Shown here: in pieces, positions 47,786-59,573 of the stretch | Position numbering within the stretch: position 1 is the first letter of the stretch | How the letters are laid out: each line of letters starts with the position of its first letter | Source: Podaxis mareebaensis | Taxonomy: Eukaryota > Basidiomycota > Agaricomycetes > Agaricales > Agaricaceae | DNA length: 64,000 nucleotides | Direction: 5' to 3' | Assembly (NCBI GenBank): GCA_018524725.1 | Contig: JAEUWP010000319.1 | Span: forward strand, 96,499-160,498 | Notes under the pieces: generated by a model | Database searches by the model: none | What the model saw: the letters and a program-made list of their open reading frames with translations, nothing else | Told to the model about the DNA's origin: nothing | Program-made: the position numbers and the translations under genes

Positions 47786-48339
47786 CTATTTGCGCTTGTT
47801 TTTCGGCCTCTCTCGGCCCGCACCAAGATCTCCCTGCACTGCCAGTGACCCAGCCTGACCCGCGAACCAGTTCACCAGGGACATGCTTGTTTCCCTGACA
47901 ATCCACCCACTCGCGCTTACTTCCTCCGCCGCCTCAGCCCCCTCCTCGATCAGCTCCCAGCACTGGTCATATCCTTCTTCCGCCTCCATCCTCCGTTCCG
48001 TCCCCATCGTCCCTGCGAACTATCACTGCCTCCAGCTCGCACTCCTCCCGACATTTCGCTTCCGGATCTATCTCCACAGTACCATCTTGACATCCATTGC
48101 GCAGCTCTGACAATCTCTCCTTGTTGAATTCGGTTAGACATAATCAAGCCAAGGAAATTAGACCATCCGACAGCATCCGACACAACGCCCTTCATGTCCG
48201 AATGGTCACTTGGTTCGGTCATGAGCTGCAAACCATGATCCCCCGCTCCATACATTAATCGTAAACATACAGATGTAATCATGACAGCCTTGACTCCTTG
48301 AGCGCCTCTTGTGGAGAGGGCAGAACGAAGACCCGACAT
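47786..48339 (-). CDS. Small hypothetical protein, divergent from SFP1-like gene
   Basis: Not recognised. The minus strand from ATG 48339 reads MSGLRSALSTRGAQGVKAVM, ITS, then a possible 45-nt intron (GTATGT..TTTGCAG), then LMTEPSDHSDMKGVVSDAVG and WSNFLGL. Farther on, two other frames look coding: DGTVEIDPEAKCREECELEA and, to the stop at 47786, EGYDQCWELIEEGAEAAEEV. These could be joined by one or two short introns, but I could not fix the joins. The reading suggests a real small gene of three or four exons whose start faces away from, or overlaps, the SFP1-like promoter region. Confidence is low. Confidence 0.4.
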
Positions 48340-50237
48340 CTCTACTCCTTCGATCTTTACGGTAACCTCAAAATCTCCAGTGCCCTTGCAGCTTCAAGGA
48401 ACCGCCGATCACAGGGTATGTAGTTACGTGAACGCTGCCTTGCGCCCTTCAGCCCGACCTTATTATCACTTGACTCTTCAATCCCCTGGCATGATCATTC
48501 ATGACGAGGATACATATTGAAGCGAGTCTTAACCTAATTCCCAGAACGGCCGTTGTCTCCGCCCTAGACGCGAACAGTGACAGCGACCCCAATTAGAATC
48601 CGAGCTCTTGAGATTCTCTAACTCCGAACGTTACACTAGTCCCAAACTTACTACCCACAGACTTCTTCCAAAAAATTCGAAAGTCAAGTCGACCTTCTTT
48701 CCACCCCCTTCTGACCCTTCTCACCGTAAGCTTAGAATTATTTTTGTGATGCCTACTTCGCTGTGATTCACTGAATTCGCTTCTAATGGTCTTTTGATCA
48801 CGGCGACTTTGCGTCCATGGTCTCTCTGAATCGGATGAAGTAGTGTAGAACGCAAGGCGACAAGATCCGAAAAATTAACGCACTCTCTGTTGTATCCCCA
48901 TTTTCCTCACGGGAATCCGGGTTAGATTTGGACTTGAGAACGTCCAAGAAACTATTCACCATTCAAGGTCTGCCGTCAACCAGCACCTCATGTTCCCTTG
49001 TTAGAAAGCCGGGAACCACAGCGGAGGGTTCACCTTACTCCAAAGAGAGACTTCGTTTCAAGTCCTGGCGTTCCTTCTTCCCTTCTCCTCCAATAAGAGA
49101 CAGATTATGCAACCCCGCTGCAACGTGGTCATTGCTCCGTCAAAGATATATATACGAGCGTCTTCTCAAAATGGGATAGTTGGCCCACACTGCTTATATT
49201 CATATTTGAAGGTGATTGCATTAATCTAATTGAAGGTTTCATGTAATCTCAAGCGTTTATCATCTCCTTGCACGCTTCGAGACCTCCAGTAGGATGGTCC
49301 GGTATTCGCAAAGACAACTAGCTCGAAGACCAAATACTCTCCCGAGACTAATGCTGAACACCTGACTTTTGGGGATCAGGCACCCAACAAAAGTCTGTGA
49401 CCATTCAACTCAATCTTTCATGAGTATAAAACGTAACCAGAAGAGGAATAGCGGCGAAGCCGTACAAAGATCTAATCTATGCATCAAACCACGGAAAGTA
49501 ACGAGGTAAAGAGATTTACAGTATGTCTCATCCTACCGGACATAAGAGTTTTGTGAGGAGGGGTTCCAGAACTGAAGAAGTTCATGCGAGAGAAACAGCC
49601 TCCGGGCTGTGGGACTGACTCGGAGAACAGCAGATGTATCGATCGCACCAAGCACCAGTGGTCTCCTGTTTCAATGTTGTTAGAACTTTAAATGGTGTCT
49701 GTGGGGAATTCTCAGCGAAGGTTTCGCTATCATGGGGCGAACTGACAACGTCAGTTGACAGTGCTTCTCTTCGAGAGACAGAGTCTCCTAAGGGATATCC
49801 ATAATGAACACCTTTAGAAGCTTCCATTCTCGGGTCTCATGCGACGTATGTCCGCTGCGCCTGTCCAAGTTGACGCCATAAAGGGACTTCCTGTGCGGTT
49901 GTTACGCTGTTTACTCTCACCTTTGATTTCTGCGCAAGCCTCCCGCCAGATGCCTATGTTGTCTGTCATTGTGGAGAATAAGAAATCTCAAGATTCTCGA
50001 CAATGAACTTGTATCTGACAATGGAAATGTCCAGCTATTCTTAGGAACGTAAGGAGCATTGGGCTTCACCGAAGTCGAAGAAACATCTACCTTCTTGTTG
50101 CTTCACCACCGGACGATGCCAGAGGCTATTTACAGACCTTGAAGGAGTAAACGGCGCATTGTGGCTACTTTGAATGATCATAAGTACTGGTCCCAACTAA
50201 GCTAGAGTCCACGTCCTTGGATGAGCTTGACTCCGTA
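48340..50237. other. Intergenic stretch
   Basis: About 1.9 kb. Open frames such as 48928-49179 (+) and 49582-49827 (-) carry no motif. I see no transposon ends or tandem repeats. Confidence 0.4.
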
Positions 50238-50732
50238 TTAACCACTTATGTCGGACGGAAGTGGCGAGTGTAGGAGACTAACTGATTGCCACCAGATAAT
50301 AGAACGACCAATTGGCCCGGCTTGGGGCTCATGTGTTTCATGTTGAATACCTGCAGGGGCGGGATGGTGGTACCTGCCACGAGCTCGGGACCATAGCACC
50401 CGCACGAATGTCGCCATTCCAAATCGGGTGGGATGTTTGGCGCAGGCACCTACCTCCAGTCGTCCGACAAGTCTCACAGCCTTAGAATAGCATGCCATGA
50501 CATTGTAAATCGGTAGCGTCGCAGAGAGGCAGAGCAAAAGTCTGGATCCAATCAGGTCTGCCGTCGACCCTGCCCTCTTACCTCCTGGTACCTCAAAACC
50601 GTTGGATTGCTGTCCACTTGCACTGGACAAATTAATAGCACCCACAATCGCACATACTTTTAAACTACCACTTGGACGGTTGGAAATATCGCTGTTGATC
50701 TCCGTGATTGGAAAATCAAGACTAGTGCTCAA
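50238..50732 (-). CDS. Hypothetical ORF, possibly two exons
   Basis: A 164-codon frame from ATG 50732 to 50238. The part LIGSRLLLCLSATLPIYNVM is hydrophobic. A second frame covering 50246-50449 reads PDLEWRHSCGCYGPELVAGT and PLQVFNMKHMSPKPGQLVVL, which looks more protein-like than the overlapping frame. A short intron linking the two is possible. No family recognised; it may be a fragment. Confidence 0.3.
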   Translation of the reverse strand: MSTSLDFPITEINSDISNRPSGSLKVCAIVGAINLSSASGQQSNGFEVPGGKRAGSTADLIGSRLLLCLSATLPIYNVMACYSKAVRLVGRLEVGACAKHPTRFGMATFVRVLWSRARGRYHHPAPAGIQHETHEPQAGPIGRSIIWWQSVSLLHSPLPSDISG

Positions 50733-52983
50733 GGATCAATCCCCATCGAGCCATCATCATCCCATCACCCCCCCGCTTCTAATTTCCAATAAACGTGGAT
50801 TGTATAAGCAACTAGAAGGGGTGAATGTTGATTGTCAAATCGTAACTCTGCCGCTAACGCGCCCGCGTGGGTGTTAGTCGGCGTTTATTGACTGGGGGCT
50901 GGCAGGAGCTGGCTCCTTGGCGGAGACCCAGCAGCACTACCGCCGAGAGTTGGGACCGGTCCAGCTCAGTCGTTGGCCGAATCTCACGATGTAGAGTTCC
51001 CCTGATTCGGATTCGACAAGAAGTGCACGAATGGTAATTTGGTCAACCCGCGGAAGGGAAAGAAAGGAAAGAAGTTGTAATAAGTAGCTAGGCCGTGGAC
51101 GCCCAATAGACAAAATGTGCTTCTTTTTTGACAGTCTGGAGCTCTGGACTTCGAAGTTGGTGTCGCGGCGGGACTAGAGGTCGGCAAACATAGCATCCAG
51201 TGAGCAGGGGCACGTAGGACATACTGGACGCCGTTGCTTGAGCTCGATGACTAAGTATCGTTCCAGGTTTGAAGTCATCAATGAGTGTTGCTTTATTTTT
51301 GGAGAGGGAAGGACGTCCGGATAATCTTTTCAAAGAAGACACGCGCGTCATAAGTTCCCTCACAAGGGCGAAGAATACCTTCAAAGACCAGAAGCTAGAC
51401 GTCTTCACTGTCACCTTCTCGCTGTTGTGAAGTGCGTGCAAATAGATCCCCGCGATGACCGATGTATCTTTTCCAGCTTCTCGCCTGAAACATTGGTTCC
51501 AGTATCAAGGATGACGGCCCCAATTGCATACCTCTCAAGGGCGTTGATATGTTTGAGTCTCTGACCCTTTTTTTTGACATGACAAGTTAAATGACATGAC
51601 GATCCATTTTCGGATATGTCCAGAAATTATATTGCCTAGTGGCCGTGGAAGATCGAACGAAATACTGAATTGGGTTCACATGGAGATCAACTTTAACAGT
51701 TCGTTTAGCTTGGAAGTTGGTTTCACTCGGCGTTGGAATACTATAACGGATTGAAAATCCATCTGAACAAGTCACAGGCCCCTCCGAGGTCACACAGAGA
51801 AGTTATATGGCGTCTTCCTCGCGGGTAAGCCCTTGACCCGCCTCCGGGGAGGCCAAAAGCCCGAACGAACCGCAGAGGCATTCAAAAGCATGACGACCAC
51901 GCCTGTCATGGTGGAGGACTTCCCCAAAATGTAGGATATTGAGTCGTGTACATATGTCAACAAATAACAGAACAGGAGGTCTCTGAGATGTGAGGGGCAG
52001 TCTTTTTCGGTTGTCAAGGGAATTTCGACCCTGCAGGCCCAGGTTTGTCTACTGTGACGGTTTTTCGACGTCCTGTTTGGTGGAATCGCTGTCATGTAGG
52101 GTACCTCTTTCTTTCGGGATAAGTCTGAAATGGTTCCTTGGACTTCCCTTCTGTTTCCAGGCGAGCGGATGCCAGACAAGCCAAATTTAGATTATCAGGT
52201 GAGTGGTTAAGATCAAGAAATGGGGCACTAGTGTTAGTTTTGTCCTTGCTCAAGCTTCAAGCTTCAGGGACGCTCATCTTGCATCCCACTACTGGATGAG
52301 CATATGAAGGAACAGGGCCTTTGCGTACCGAGGATCCAGGGTGTTTCCCAACAACAGTCATATTATAGAGTCTTTCTTGTCCCATCCACGAGGTTGTACA
52401 ATAACTGTCGGCCAAAACCTTGAAAAGCCAGAGGTGCGTGATAGTACAGCCGGATTCAGGGTCCTGTGTTACAGCGGGAGAGCTCAGCACCGTGAGTTTG
52501 GCATAGTTTGGGACACGCGCGATTAATCCAATTAATCACGACCGAGAAAGCTCTGAACTGCAAGGCACGGTCCCCGCGGGTTAGGCAGTCGGGTCAGTTC
52601 GTCGTGTGGGCCCTTCTGGGCCCGTCTCCGGCCCAAGACGTCGGTCACGGGGCAGCCAAAGTCTCCGATCTCAGGAATCACTAATCAATACGAGGCTGTG
52701 GATCGTGAGCAACACCTGCAACACCAGGCCCAGAAATGTAGCGGGACTGCGGGCTAGATCATAACGTCGTCAACAGCCGGCTACGAGCCTTTCCAAGGAG
52801 TCTTGAACCCGAATACCCCGGATGGTTGTAGTTCCCGGTGTTGACAGATGAACGTTCCAATGGATTGCATAAGTAATATGTCTTCTTGGGGAGCAATCGA
52901 TTGTAAATCGCTTTGCTCCTATGGGGCTTCCGTGTGGCCATTGGCGCAAGCGGCGACTGTGGGTGACCTTTCGGCTTGGGGAG
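50733..52983. other. Intergenic stretch with weak frames
   Basis: About 2.2 kb. Minus-strand frames at 51088-51441 and 51790-52179 have no recognisable domain. A GC-rich patch at about 52560-52640 has several repeats of gggccc-like words. I call no gene. Confidence 0.4.
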
Positions 52984-53305
52984 TTACAAAAGCCGAACAG
53001 TGTTCAGAGTTGTGGTCATTTCGTACGACGCGGGATTCATTTGGACAACTTCATTCACCAACATTTCCTCACGCCACGAGTGGTTCGGTATGATCGCGAC
53101 CATGCCGAACGACTTGGCTGGAAGTATCCGCAAGCTGCAATCATCCACGTCAATATTAGCGCGCTTCCCTGGCCATCTGATATCGTATGTGGCTTTGTAG
53201 TGCACCCATGTGGGTGAATGATATGGGGTCATCTTCTGAGCTTCATCGACTAACCATTTGTAGGGGTTGTAAATATCCGCGTCGATACGATACTACACAA
53301 CAATT
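52984..53305 (-). CDS. Orphan exon-like ORF
   Basis: From an acceptor-like tag near 53293, the minus strand reads YRIDADIYNPYKWLVDEAQK, MTPYHSPTWVHYKATYDIRW, PGKRANIDVDDCSLRILPAK, then FGMVAIIPNHSWREEMLVNE. The composition looks like a folded protein. I do not recognise it, and I could not find a convincing upstream exon. It may be part of a broken gene. Confidence 0.35.
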
Positions 53306-54242
53306 AGGATCATTAAATCATCAAGGGTAAGGGCTCGAGAAATGAAATCACGAACGAAAGAAAGTGTTATTTGAGGGACTGCCCTTGCTATCTTGGAGTC
53401 TCCGCATATTTGGATGCATGGTCCCCTTTTATGTTTCCTAGTTTGTCCATAAGTACCATTCTGCTCTGGGAAGAAGAGAACATGAAACTGGACAAAAAGG
53501 AGAGCTATCCAATAAGAATGTGTTTATCTTCATCATTGACACTGCCGAGGGCTGATATGTGCGCCAATCTTCTGATAAGCGCGCGGGGTACTTCGAAAGA
53601 ATTCTTCAGTCCAGAGCGGGCCGCTAAATGACGACTCCATTAGCTACAAGTCCGACGGCTTAGGGTTTGGAAAATTAAGTGGTGTAATGGGTACCAACAC
53701 GAAAAGCGCACTATCGCATGTGGATTATCACGCCTCGGCACGCCTGCACTTATGTTTGCAATACGAATGACCTCACGAAACCTATCCCTGCCAGAGAAGA
53801 AGCAGGTGTCTTCTGTGGGCGCAAATGAAACTCCGAGAGAGCGTGGTTTTTTCTTGCTTTTTGCGGATAGAGTAACTCCGCTATTCCAATCATTGGTCCG
53901 CAGATTTCTTGAGGGTACGAAGCTGATGCTTCGCTTTTATTTTTGCGGGGCGTTTATCCACATCTGAACGGCTTGTAACCAAGAACATGGATCTGGTGAC
54001 TAACGAATTTGTAATGCCAATGATAAATGTGGTTAACTCTGTCCACTGAAACATCCTATTGAGCCACGGCAATCGCGAATCAACTCAGATATGTCATCAC
54101 TGGTCCCAAACACAAAGCCATGCGCTTATGTTAATTGACATGGAGTTGTTAAGTATTGATTGATTAGCGCTAATGTCGAAAACGCTTCATTGAAGGCTAG
54201 CTCCTCGGTATTAAGTGGTTCTGCGACAGTTATGAATGAATT
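53306..54242. other. Intergenic stretch
   Basis: About 0.9 kb between the orphan exon and the DenD-like copy B stop. No supported feature. An AT-rich patch lies at about 54110-54200. Confidence 0.35.
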
Positions 54243-55472
54243 CTAGGCCAACCCTGCCTCGATATCATCTTTGAACCGTTGTACGACAGGGACCATTCTA
54301 CCTTCATCCTGCAAAAATCCTAGCTCGAGAGCATACGAGTTGTCAGCTTTCTCAGGCCATGAGGAGACAATCCTTCTGTCCGTTTCGTCATCTTTGAAAA
54401 TGACTCTTTCGAGGGCTTCAGGTCCACCCACGTGCCGTAATGCCTCTAACATCTCGCGAATGGTTGTCGAAAAACCAGGGAGACATACAACACGTGTGTG
54501 CGCGACGAACTTCGAAGCAGGAATATGTTTGGCGATAACCAGATTCTGGATTATTGTCTTGGACGATGCGACCCAAGTCCTGAGTTGTGTTTCAGGCGCG
54601 TCAAGTGAATTGCCTATAGGACAGCGAGCGGTTTCGCCCTTCAGGGGCTCCCTGATTATTGCTGGAGCGCAATGTAAGCGTTAAGCAGAGGTGAAATATC
54701 CATCGAAGTACCTGAAAGAAATGCAGATGTCGCAGGAGCCGGAGGCCCTGGTCGGACTATTACCGTTGGGAGTCGAAGGATACGACCGTCAACTAGACCT
54801 CGACGCGTGTATTCATTTATTAGGAGCTCGCTGATGAGTTTGCTTGTGCCATAAGCGCTCTGAGGGGTTGCCAGTGTGGTCGGCTGTACTTCAGCAGGCT
54901 GAAGGGAACAAGGACAAACGGTGAATATAACTAGGTGATAAAGGAGGGAGGATGCGTACCAAAGGACCACCATATACGGCCAATCCAGACGTGAAGATAA
55001 ATTTGATAGTCCTGTCTGCAAGACGACCGTGCCTTCTGGTAGCCTCTAGGAGGTTACGGACAGAATCGATATTGACCTAGTTAAGTTATTGATTACATGA
55101 GAAAGGAAATATAAGTACCCTCCTCACCTTCATGCCAAGATCGAAGTTATCCTCAGCTTGTCTTGACATGATGCCATGCATGCAATACACAGTATCTGGA
55201 ACGCCGTAGGACGTCGTGAAAAGGGTATCTATTTGGGCGGCGTCGGTCAGGTCGGCCTGGATTACGATAACATTCTGTGCGTCATAGCGGGGTTGAATGA
55301 GATCTGCCAGGATCAGATGGGCGTTTGGCGTTAATGGGTCCTTCAACAGGGCATCCGCGACCTAAAAGGGATAGATGAGCTATTGCAGGCCATCGAGGCT
55401 GCAATCGGAACGGACACGACTTGCTAGCCAACCGCTAGCACCTGTAACCAGGACGACATTTCTTGGGGCCAT
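54243..55472 (-). CDS. NAD-dependent epimerase/dehydratase, DenD-like (copy B)
   Basis: Paralogue of the gene at 5775-6992. Exons 55416-55472, 55128-55361, 54960-55076, 54712-54898 and 54243-54661 give 337 aa. The middle three exons are 234, 117 and 187 nt, exactly as in copy A. Seen: VVLVTGASGWLAS (nucleotide-binding glycines; the last Gly position is Ala), LILADLIQP, YCMHGIMSRQAEDNFDLGMK, FIFTSGLAVYGGPL-like, QSAYGTSKLISELL (YxxxK), RLPTVIVRPGPP, AIIREPLKGE, CPIGNSLD, FVAHTRVVCLPGFSTTIREM. Stop TAG at 54243-54245. The class II aldolase gene lies just upstream on the same strand (about 360 bp apart). Together they suggest breakdown of a C4 sugar acid or similar, which is inference. Confidence 0.88.
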
Positions 55473-55833
55473 GGTGGCGATAGGGGAATAAGAGCTTGCG
55501 GACGAAACATGGACTTAATTGGCGGATCGGTATGACAGCAAATGTCGGTGGGACTAGCTTCGAGAAGACGCCAACGCCGCAGGGTCCGGCGCTTCGAACG
55601 TATGCCACGTGACCGTAGTGGGAAATCGCTGCTCGCCGTCTCGCTCAAGTCCTTGACTCAGCCTCGACCTCACCCTTTGGGAGTTTGGGGTATCCCTCTG
55701 TAATTATCATATTTTATTAAAGCACGCCGTTCGTTGCAGATCCTTGCGACCTGCTACTTCTTCTCCTAGAATACACATTTCGGAACGAGTTACATCAATA
55801 GTGTCTTCTCCAAGTGAAATGTCGCTCAAATTC

Positions 55834-57039
55834 TCAGGCTCTTCCTGCAGATCCGAAGAGCTCAAAAAAGCGTTCGCAAACTTTCGCAAATACCTCTGTA
55901 GCCTCCTCGATCGCCTCCGGCATCGCTTTTGTTAAAAGGTTTTTGGACAGGGCCCTAACGTAAGGATCGCGAGCCCAACTATTGACGTTGATCTACCGTG
56001 GACCCAATAAGTGTAAGTTGTGTACCGCCCGTTCTCTGTGAAAGACTTACCTTACTAACACCATTCTTAATACACTCCTTGAAGAGCTCGTCGGGGAGCT
56101 CGTCCGTCCCGTGCAAGCAAATTGGTATGCCATCGCCCAAGGTCTTTCGAAGCTCCCTGACACTAATTAAGGAGATCAGGAAATGCTTTGATAACTCACA
56201 AGGCCGAACCCACATTTCAAGACGGAAATTTGGAGGGTTAAGGTAAGAACCGTGTAAATTTCCAATACTTGGTGCAAGTATCATTGCGCCGGTTCTGCAA
56301 GAATTTTAGTGCTGAATTGCCAGGGAGTGGGACCCAACTCACTCTTTGATAAACGTCTCTGCCTTTTGTGGGTTTGTCAGCTTAGCATCAGATATCATTC
56401 GTAACCCGGCTTCTCCTCCCTCTAGACGTCCAAGCTCAACCTCAACGGGCACACCGCACTTTTTGGCACGCTCAACGTAAGGTCGGGCAATAGCAATGTT
56501 CTCTTCATCCGTCTGTCAGTGCACAGGATCAACCTCATGCACTTTCTGGGTGTGTACACACACACCTCGGCATGACTGGCATCCACCATAATACTGTCGA
56601 ACGCGATGCCTTGCTCCGCAAGGCTCAAAGCCAACTCGAGATGTTCTGGATCTGTAGCATGATCGAGATGAACTGCAATAGGTACGCTCGCTTGGTGCGC
56701 CCTATCCAATGTAGCATGGTCTCGAGGATGAGTTGAATGCGCATACGAAACTAGGAGAGGATTACCCACAGATTCAGGCAGAACTGAAGAAATGGGCCTT
56801 TCCCGTACATCAAAGTGACCGGGAAGAGCTGGAGGATTGCAGGGCTCCGGCATCGTTCAGCAGCACGCACGAGTGCGATCGCGGATTGAGCATCATAACT
56901 AATATCCAGGTGGTTATATAAAGATAGGGGCAATTGCAGAATGGGCAGTAACACTGAACCAAACTTGAGAGAGAATCCCGTAGCCTTCCTGTTGTGCCTT
57001 GTAAAGGATTCGTAGGGTGCGGTTGTCTTGAAATGACAT
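55834..57039 (-). CDS. Class II (metal-dependent) aldolase, fructose-bisphosphate-aldolase-like
   Basis: Ketose-bisphosphate-type class II aldolase, which uses Zn2+ to split a sugar phosphate into DHAP and an aldehyde. Five or so exons. From ATG 57039: MSFQDNRTLRILYKAQQEGY, GILSQV, then YDAQSAIALVRAAERCRSPA and ILQLFP; VSYAHSTH; metal and substrate motifs VPIAVHLDHATD (HLDH) and IAFDSIMVDASHAE; the exon with VPVEVELGRLEGGE; LAPSIGNLHGSYLNPPNFRL; ICLHGTDELPDELFKECIKN with GVSK; the C-terminus INVNSWARDPYVRAL then EEATEVFAKVCERFFELF. The stop is at 55834. This is not the canonical glycolytic enzyme pattern of fungi in every detail; the neighbour DenD-like gene suggests a sugar-acid pathway. Joins near 56900 and 56540 are approximate. 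Confidence 0.82.
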
Positions 57040-57540
57040 GATTAAGATGTTAAGAGGTCGGCTCAATTTGGTGAGAATCTGGGCGAACTGAAGAGACCAA
57101 GTTAACGTCATCTGCAACTCTAGTTATCCGGTCCGACGAACCGGTAAACCACCACGAGATAGGAATTAGCCTAAACATATTCAATACGATGCCCTCATAG
57201 CCCTGACAAACCGACTCCCACGCCAGCTCATAATGCTCGTAACTTATTTACACAGCCAGATGAAGAAACGTAGAAGTTGAGGTTGCATTAAGCATTGCAT
57301 ATCATTCATGTCATCAGGCTCAACACGTGTTGCTGAAACCAACGCCCTCAGCTTCTCTGCCATAGAACTATCAGGCTTATGATACTAGTGAACCAACATT
57401 TCCGTTATCTCCAGGTCCATTATATATATATCCTACGTAGGGGGGAATGCAGTTACATCCGAGCAGAACGAGTTAATATTAATGGGATCCCGTGCTACCC
57501 GAACAGGTATAGTTGTACATACATAAAACCATGGTGGAGA
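57040..57540. other. Upstream region of the aldolase gene
   Basis: About 500 bp. Likely promoter of the aldolase. A run of TATATATATA lies at 57420-57432. No coding signal. Confidence 0.35.
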
Positions 57541-57592
57541 GGACCAGTCATCACGGTCGAGTGTTCGCATGACATTCTCCAAGTTCCTCTAC

Positions 57593-58119
57593 CTAAACCA
57601 GAGACCCCATCACTCGACTTGATCGCTGTTGAATATCATCCAGGAATGCAATATGGATACATGTTCCGCCCACTATCGCGCTGTGATTCAACCCAGAGCC
57701 TTTTACGAAGACGTCACTGACAGCTGAAATGATGTTCGTATCGTCGGTTAGACCAGGGTCCTCGAGGAAGGAGAACCACAACCTGTCCAAACATATTCTG
57801 TACGTCAGGGGTGCATACATTCTCAATTAACGACGAACCACGGCGGGTAACTCCCAAATTCCGATCTGAGGAAAGAACGGCCTCTCCATCCGACGTGAAA
57901 GCTGTGCGCACAGAAATGCGGGAGCAAGAGCAATTTGAGAGGATTCACTGTCCGCAACTGGTATCTTCCAGGTTGAAGAGGCCATACCATATAAATCAGG
58001 GTCTCAAAGCATACGGGATGTGAAATACATCGAGTTGCGTCGACGAAACTAGAAGCAGATTTACCCCCGAGAGGAATAGTCTCAGGCATTAGAGTGACCG
58101 TAGAATCTTGTCCGCTCAC
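57593..58119 (-). CDS. Hypothetical exons, unassigned
   Basis: The minus strand shows three coding-like pieces: MSGQDSTVTLMPETIPLGG from ATG 58119; AFTSDGEAVLSSDRNLGVTR then SSLIENVCTPDVQNMFGQ; and RLWFSFLEDPGLTDDTNIIS with AVSDVFVKGSGLNHSAIVGG, ending at 57593. Short introns could link them. I recognise no family. This may be a small gene or a fragment. Confidence 0.35.
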
Positions 58120-58740
58120 AACCTCTCACGGACCACTCCCGTCCCATGACCCTGTGTAGTGTAAAAGCACTCCGTGGAACGGCATTAGGAGCTTCCCAGC
58201 GGCATTGTTGCGCGCAATATCAACGATAGCCATCGAACATCGAACTAAGGATTCCCCATCCGACGAGCCGAATCTTGGTCAACCAACGACAGCGTTATTG
58301 GGTATGGTGTAACCCCACTGTTTTTCAGGATCCCGATGATCGATACATCGTACGCTCGCGCCCTTGAACAAAAGCAGTATTAGAGGTGCTGCCAGCGACC
58401 GCTGAGCCCTTTGGACAGTCCGACTTTGTAACGCGAAAGCGAAAGCAAGTACGCTGGCACGACGGTTTGTATTCTTAGCGTCGGAGTTTCAGCAACGACA
58501 ACAAGCCTGAAAGCAAGTGATGTGAAGGAGATTCCAAGGAAGGAAAGCGGGCCGGTATCGCAGCGGTCTTGGTCAACGTCGAAGCATTGCTAGCAGGACT
58601 GTACACAAGCGTCCTGAATGAAGTAGGTGGGACCACTCATTTAAGAGAACAAATCGAATGGACCTCCGCACGCCAGACGAGGTGATTTTAAACGATGAGG
58701 ATCACAGTAAAGAGCGTGCGGGAGTTGTCGGTGGACAGGG
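58120..58740. other. Intergenic stretch
   Basis: About 0.6 kb with no supported feature. Confidence 0.35.
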
Positions 58741-59395
58741 GTGAGTTAGGAGTTTTATAAAAACAGAATAACGTGAGTGCGGGGAAGCCTCCTCGGCTGC
58801 TGGTTGGATAATAACTTCCGGTTATCCTGTTGAATTTGACGTGAACGCAATACCGCTAGAAATGGGAAAGCCGTAATTGCAATTTGGGTGTTAGACAGTA
58901 GCGCTTGTAGCATAAGACTGGTTGATTACCATACAGAATCAGTGACCTTGGTCGAGTCCGGCGCCGGCCGCTGAATCGAGTGCCGACCTTGGGAGTGGAG
59001 AGCTCGTAGGTCCGTATCTCGTTCGGATAGATACGGTGTGTACGTCCCAAGTCCCGACCCATACCTAACCCGACTTCGTGAAGTCCGCGACACCGACCAC
59101 CTCATGCAAAAAACTCCAAGGTATCCGTGATTCAAGTGTGGTGAATGTAAAGTCAGTACCAACTCCTTGTCAGCGAGTAGCCCAAGTAGCTTTGGGAGCT
59201 TTCCTGGGCTGGAAGAAACTTGAACTAGATACTATTTGTCAATGCGGGGCCTTCGACAAGCTTCAAACACTTTCGCTAACCCCGCGCTGCTGTGAGAAAA
59301 GGTTTGTTTACTTGTTTCATACTTGCCTCTATTTATCCGGACCACAGGGCCGCCGAGCATGCGCTGCAACTTCGCAAGGGCCAAGAAGGTGCTTG
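58741..59395 (+). repeat. 0.65-kb direct repeat, copy 1 (CpG-rich)
   Basis: Aligns along its length with 62888-63515 in the same orientation. Shared blocks include ataacttccggttatcctgt versus ataacttccagacattccat, ttgggtgttagacag versus ttgggtgtggcccag, and accatacagaatcagtgacc in both. Copy 1 keeps many CpG sites that are TpG or CpA in copy 2. It may contain exons of an unrecognised gene on the minus strand (LALAKLQRMLGGPVVRINR near 59340-59400). Confidence 0.85.
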
Positions 59396-59573
59396 TCCCC
59401 AGGTGGACCTTACATATGTGGGATTTTTCAGGATGAATGACAATGTTATGAGGGCCCATTTTAGAAACTATACCACATTGGGCATGTCCCGTAAGCACTG
59501 AAGTATGTACAAAGAGGCTCCTTGTTACGACAGAGTATATTGAGTACATACACCAAGAATCTGATTCAGAGTC

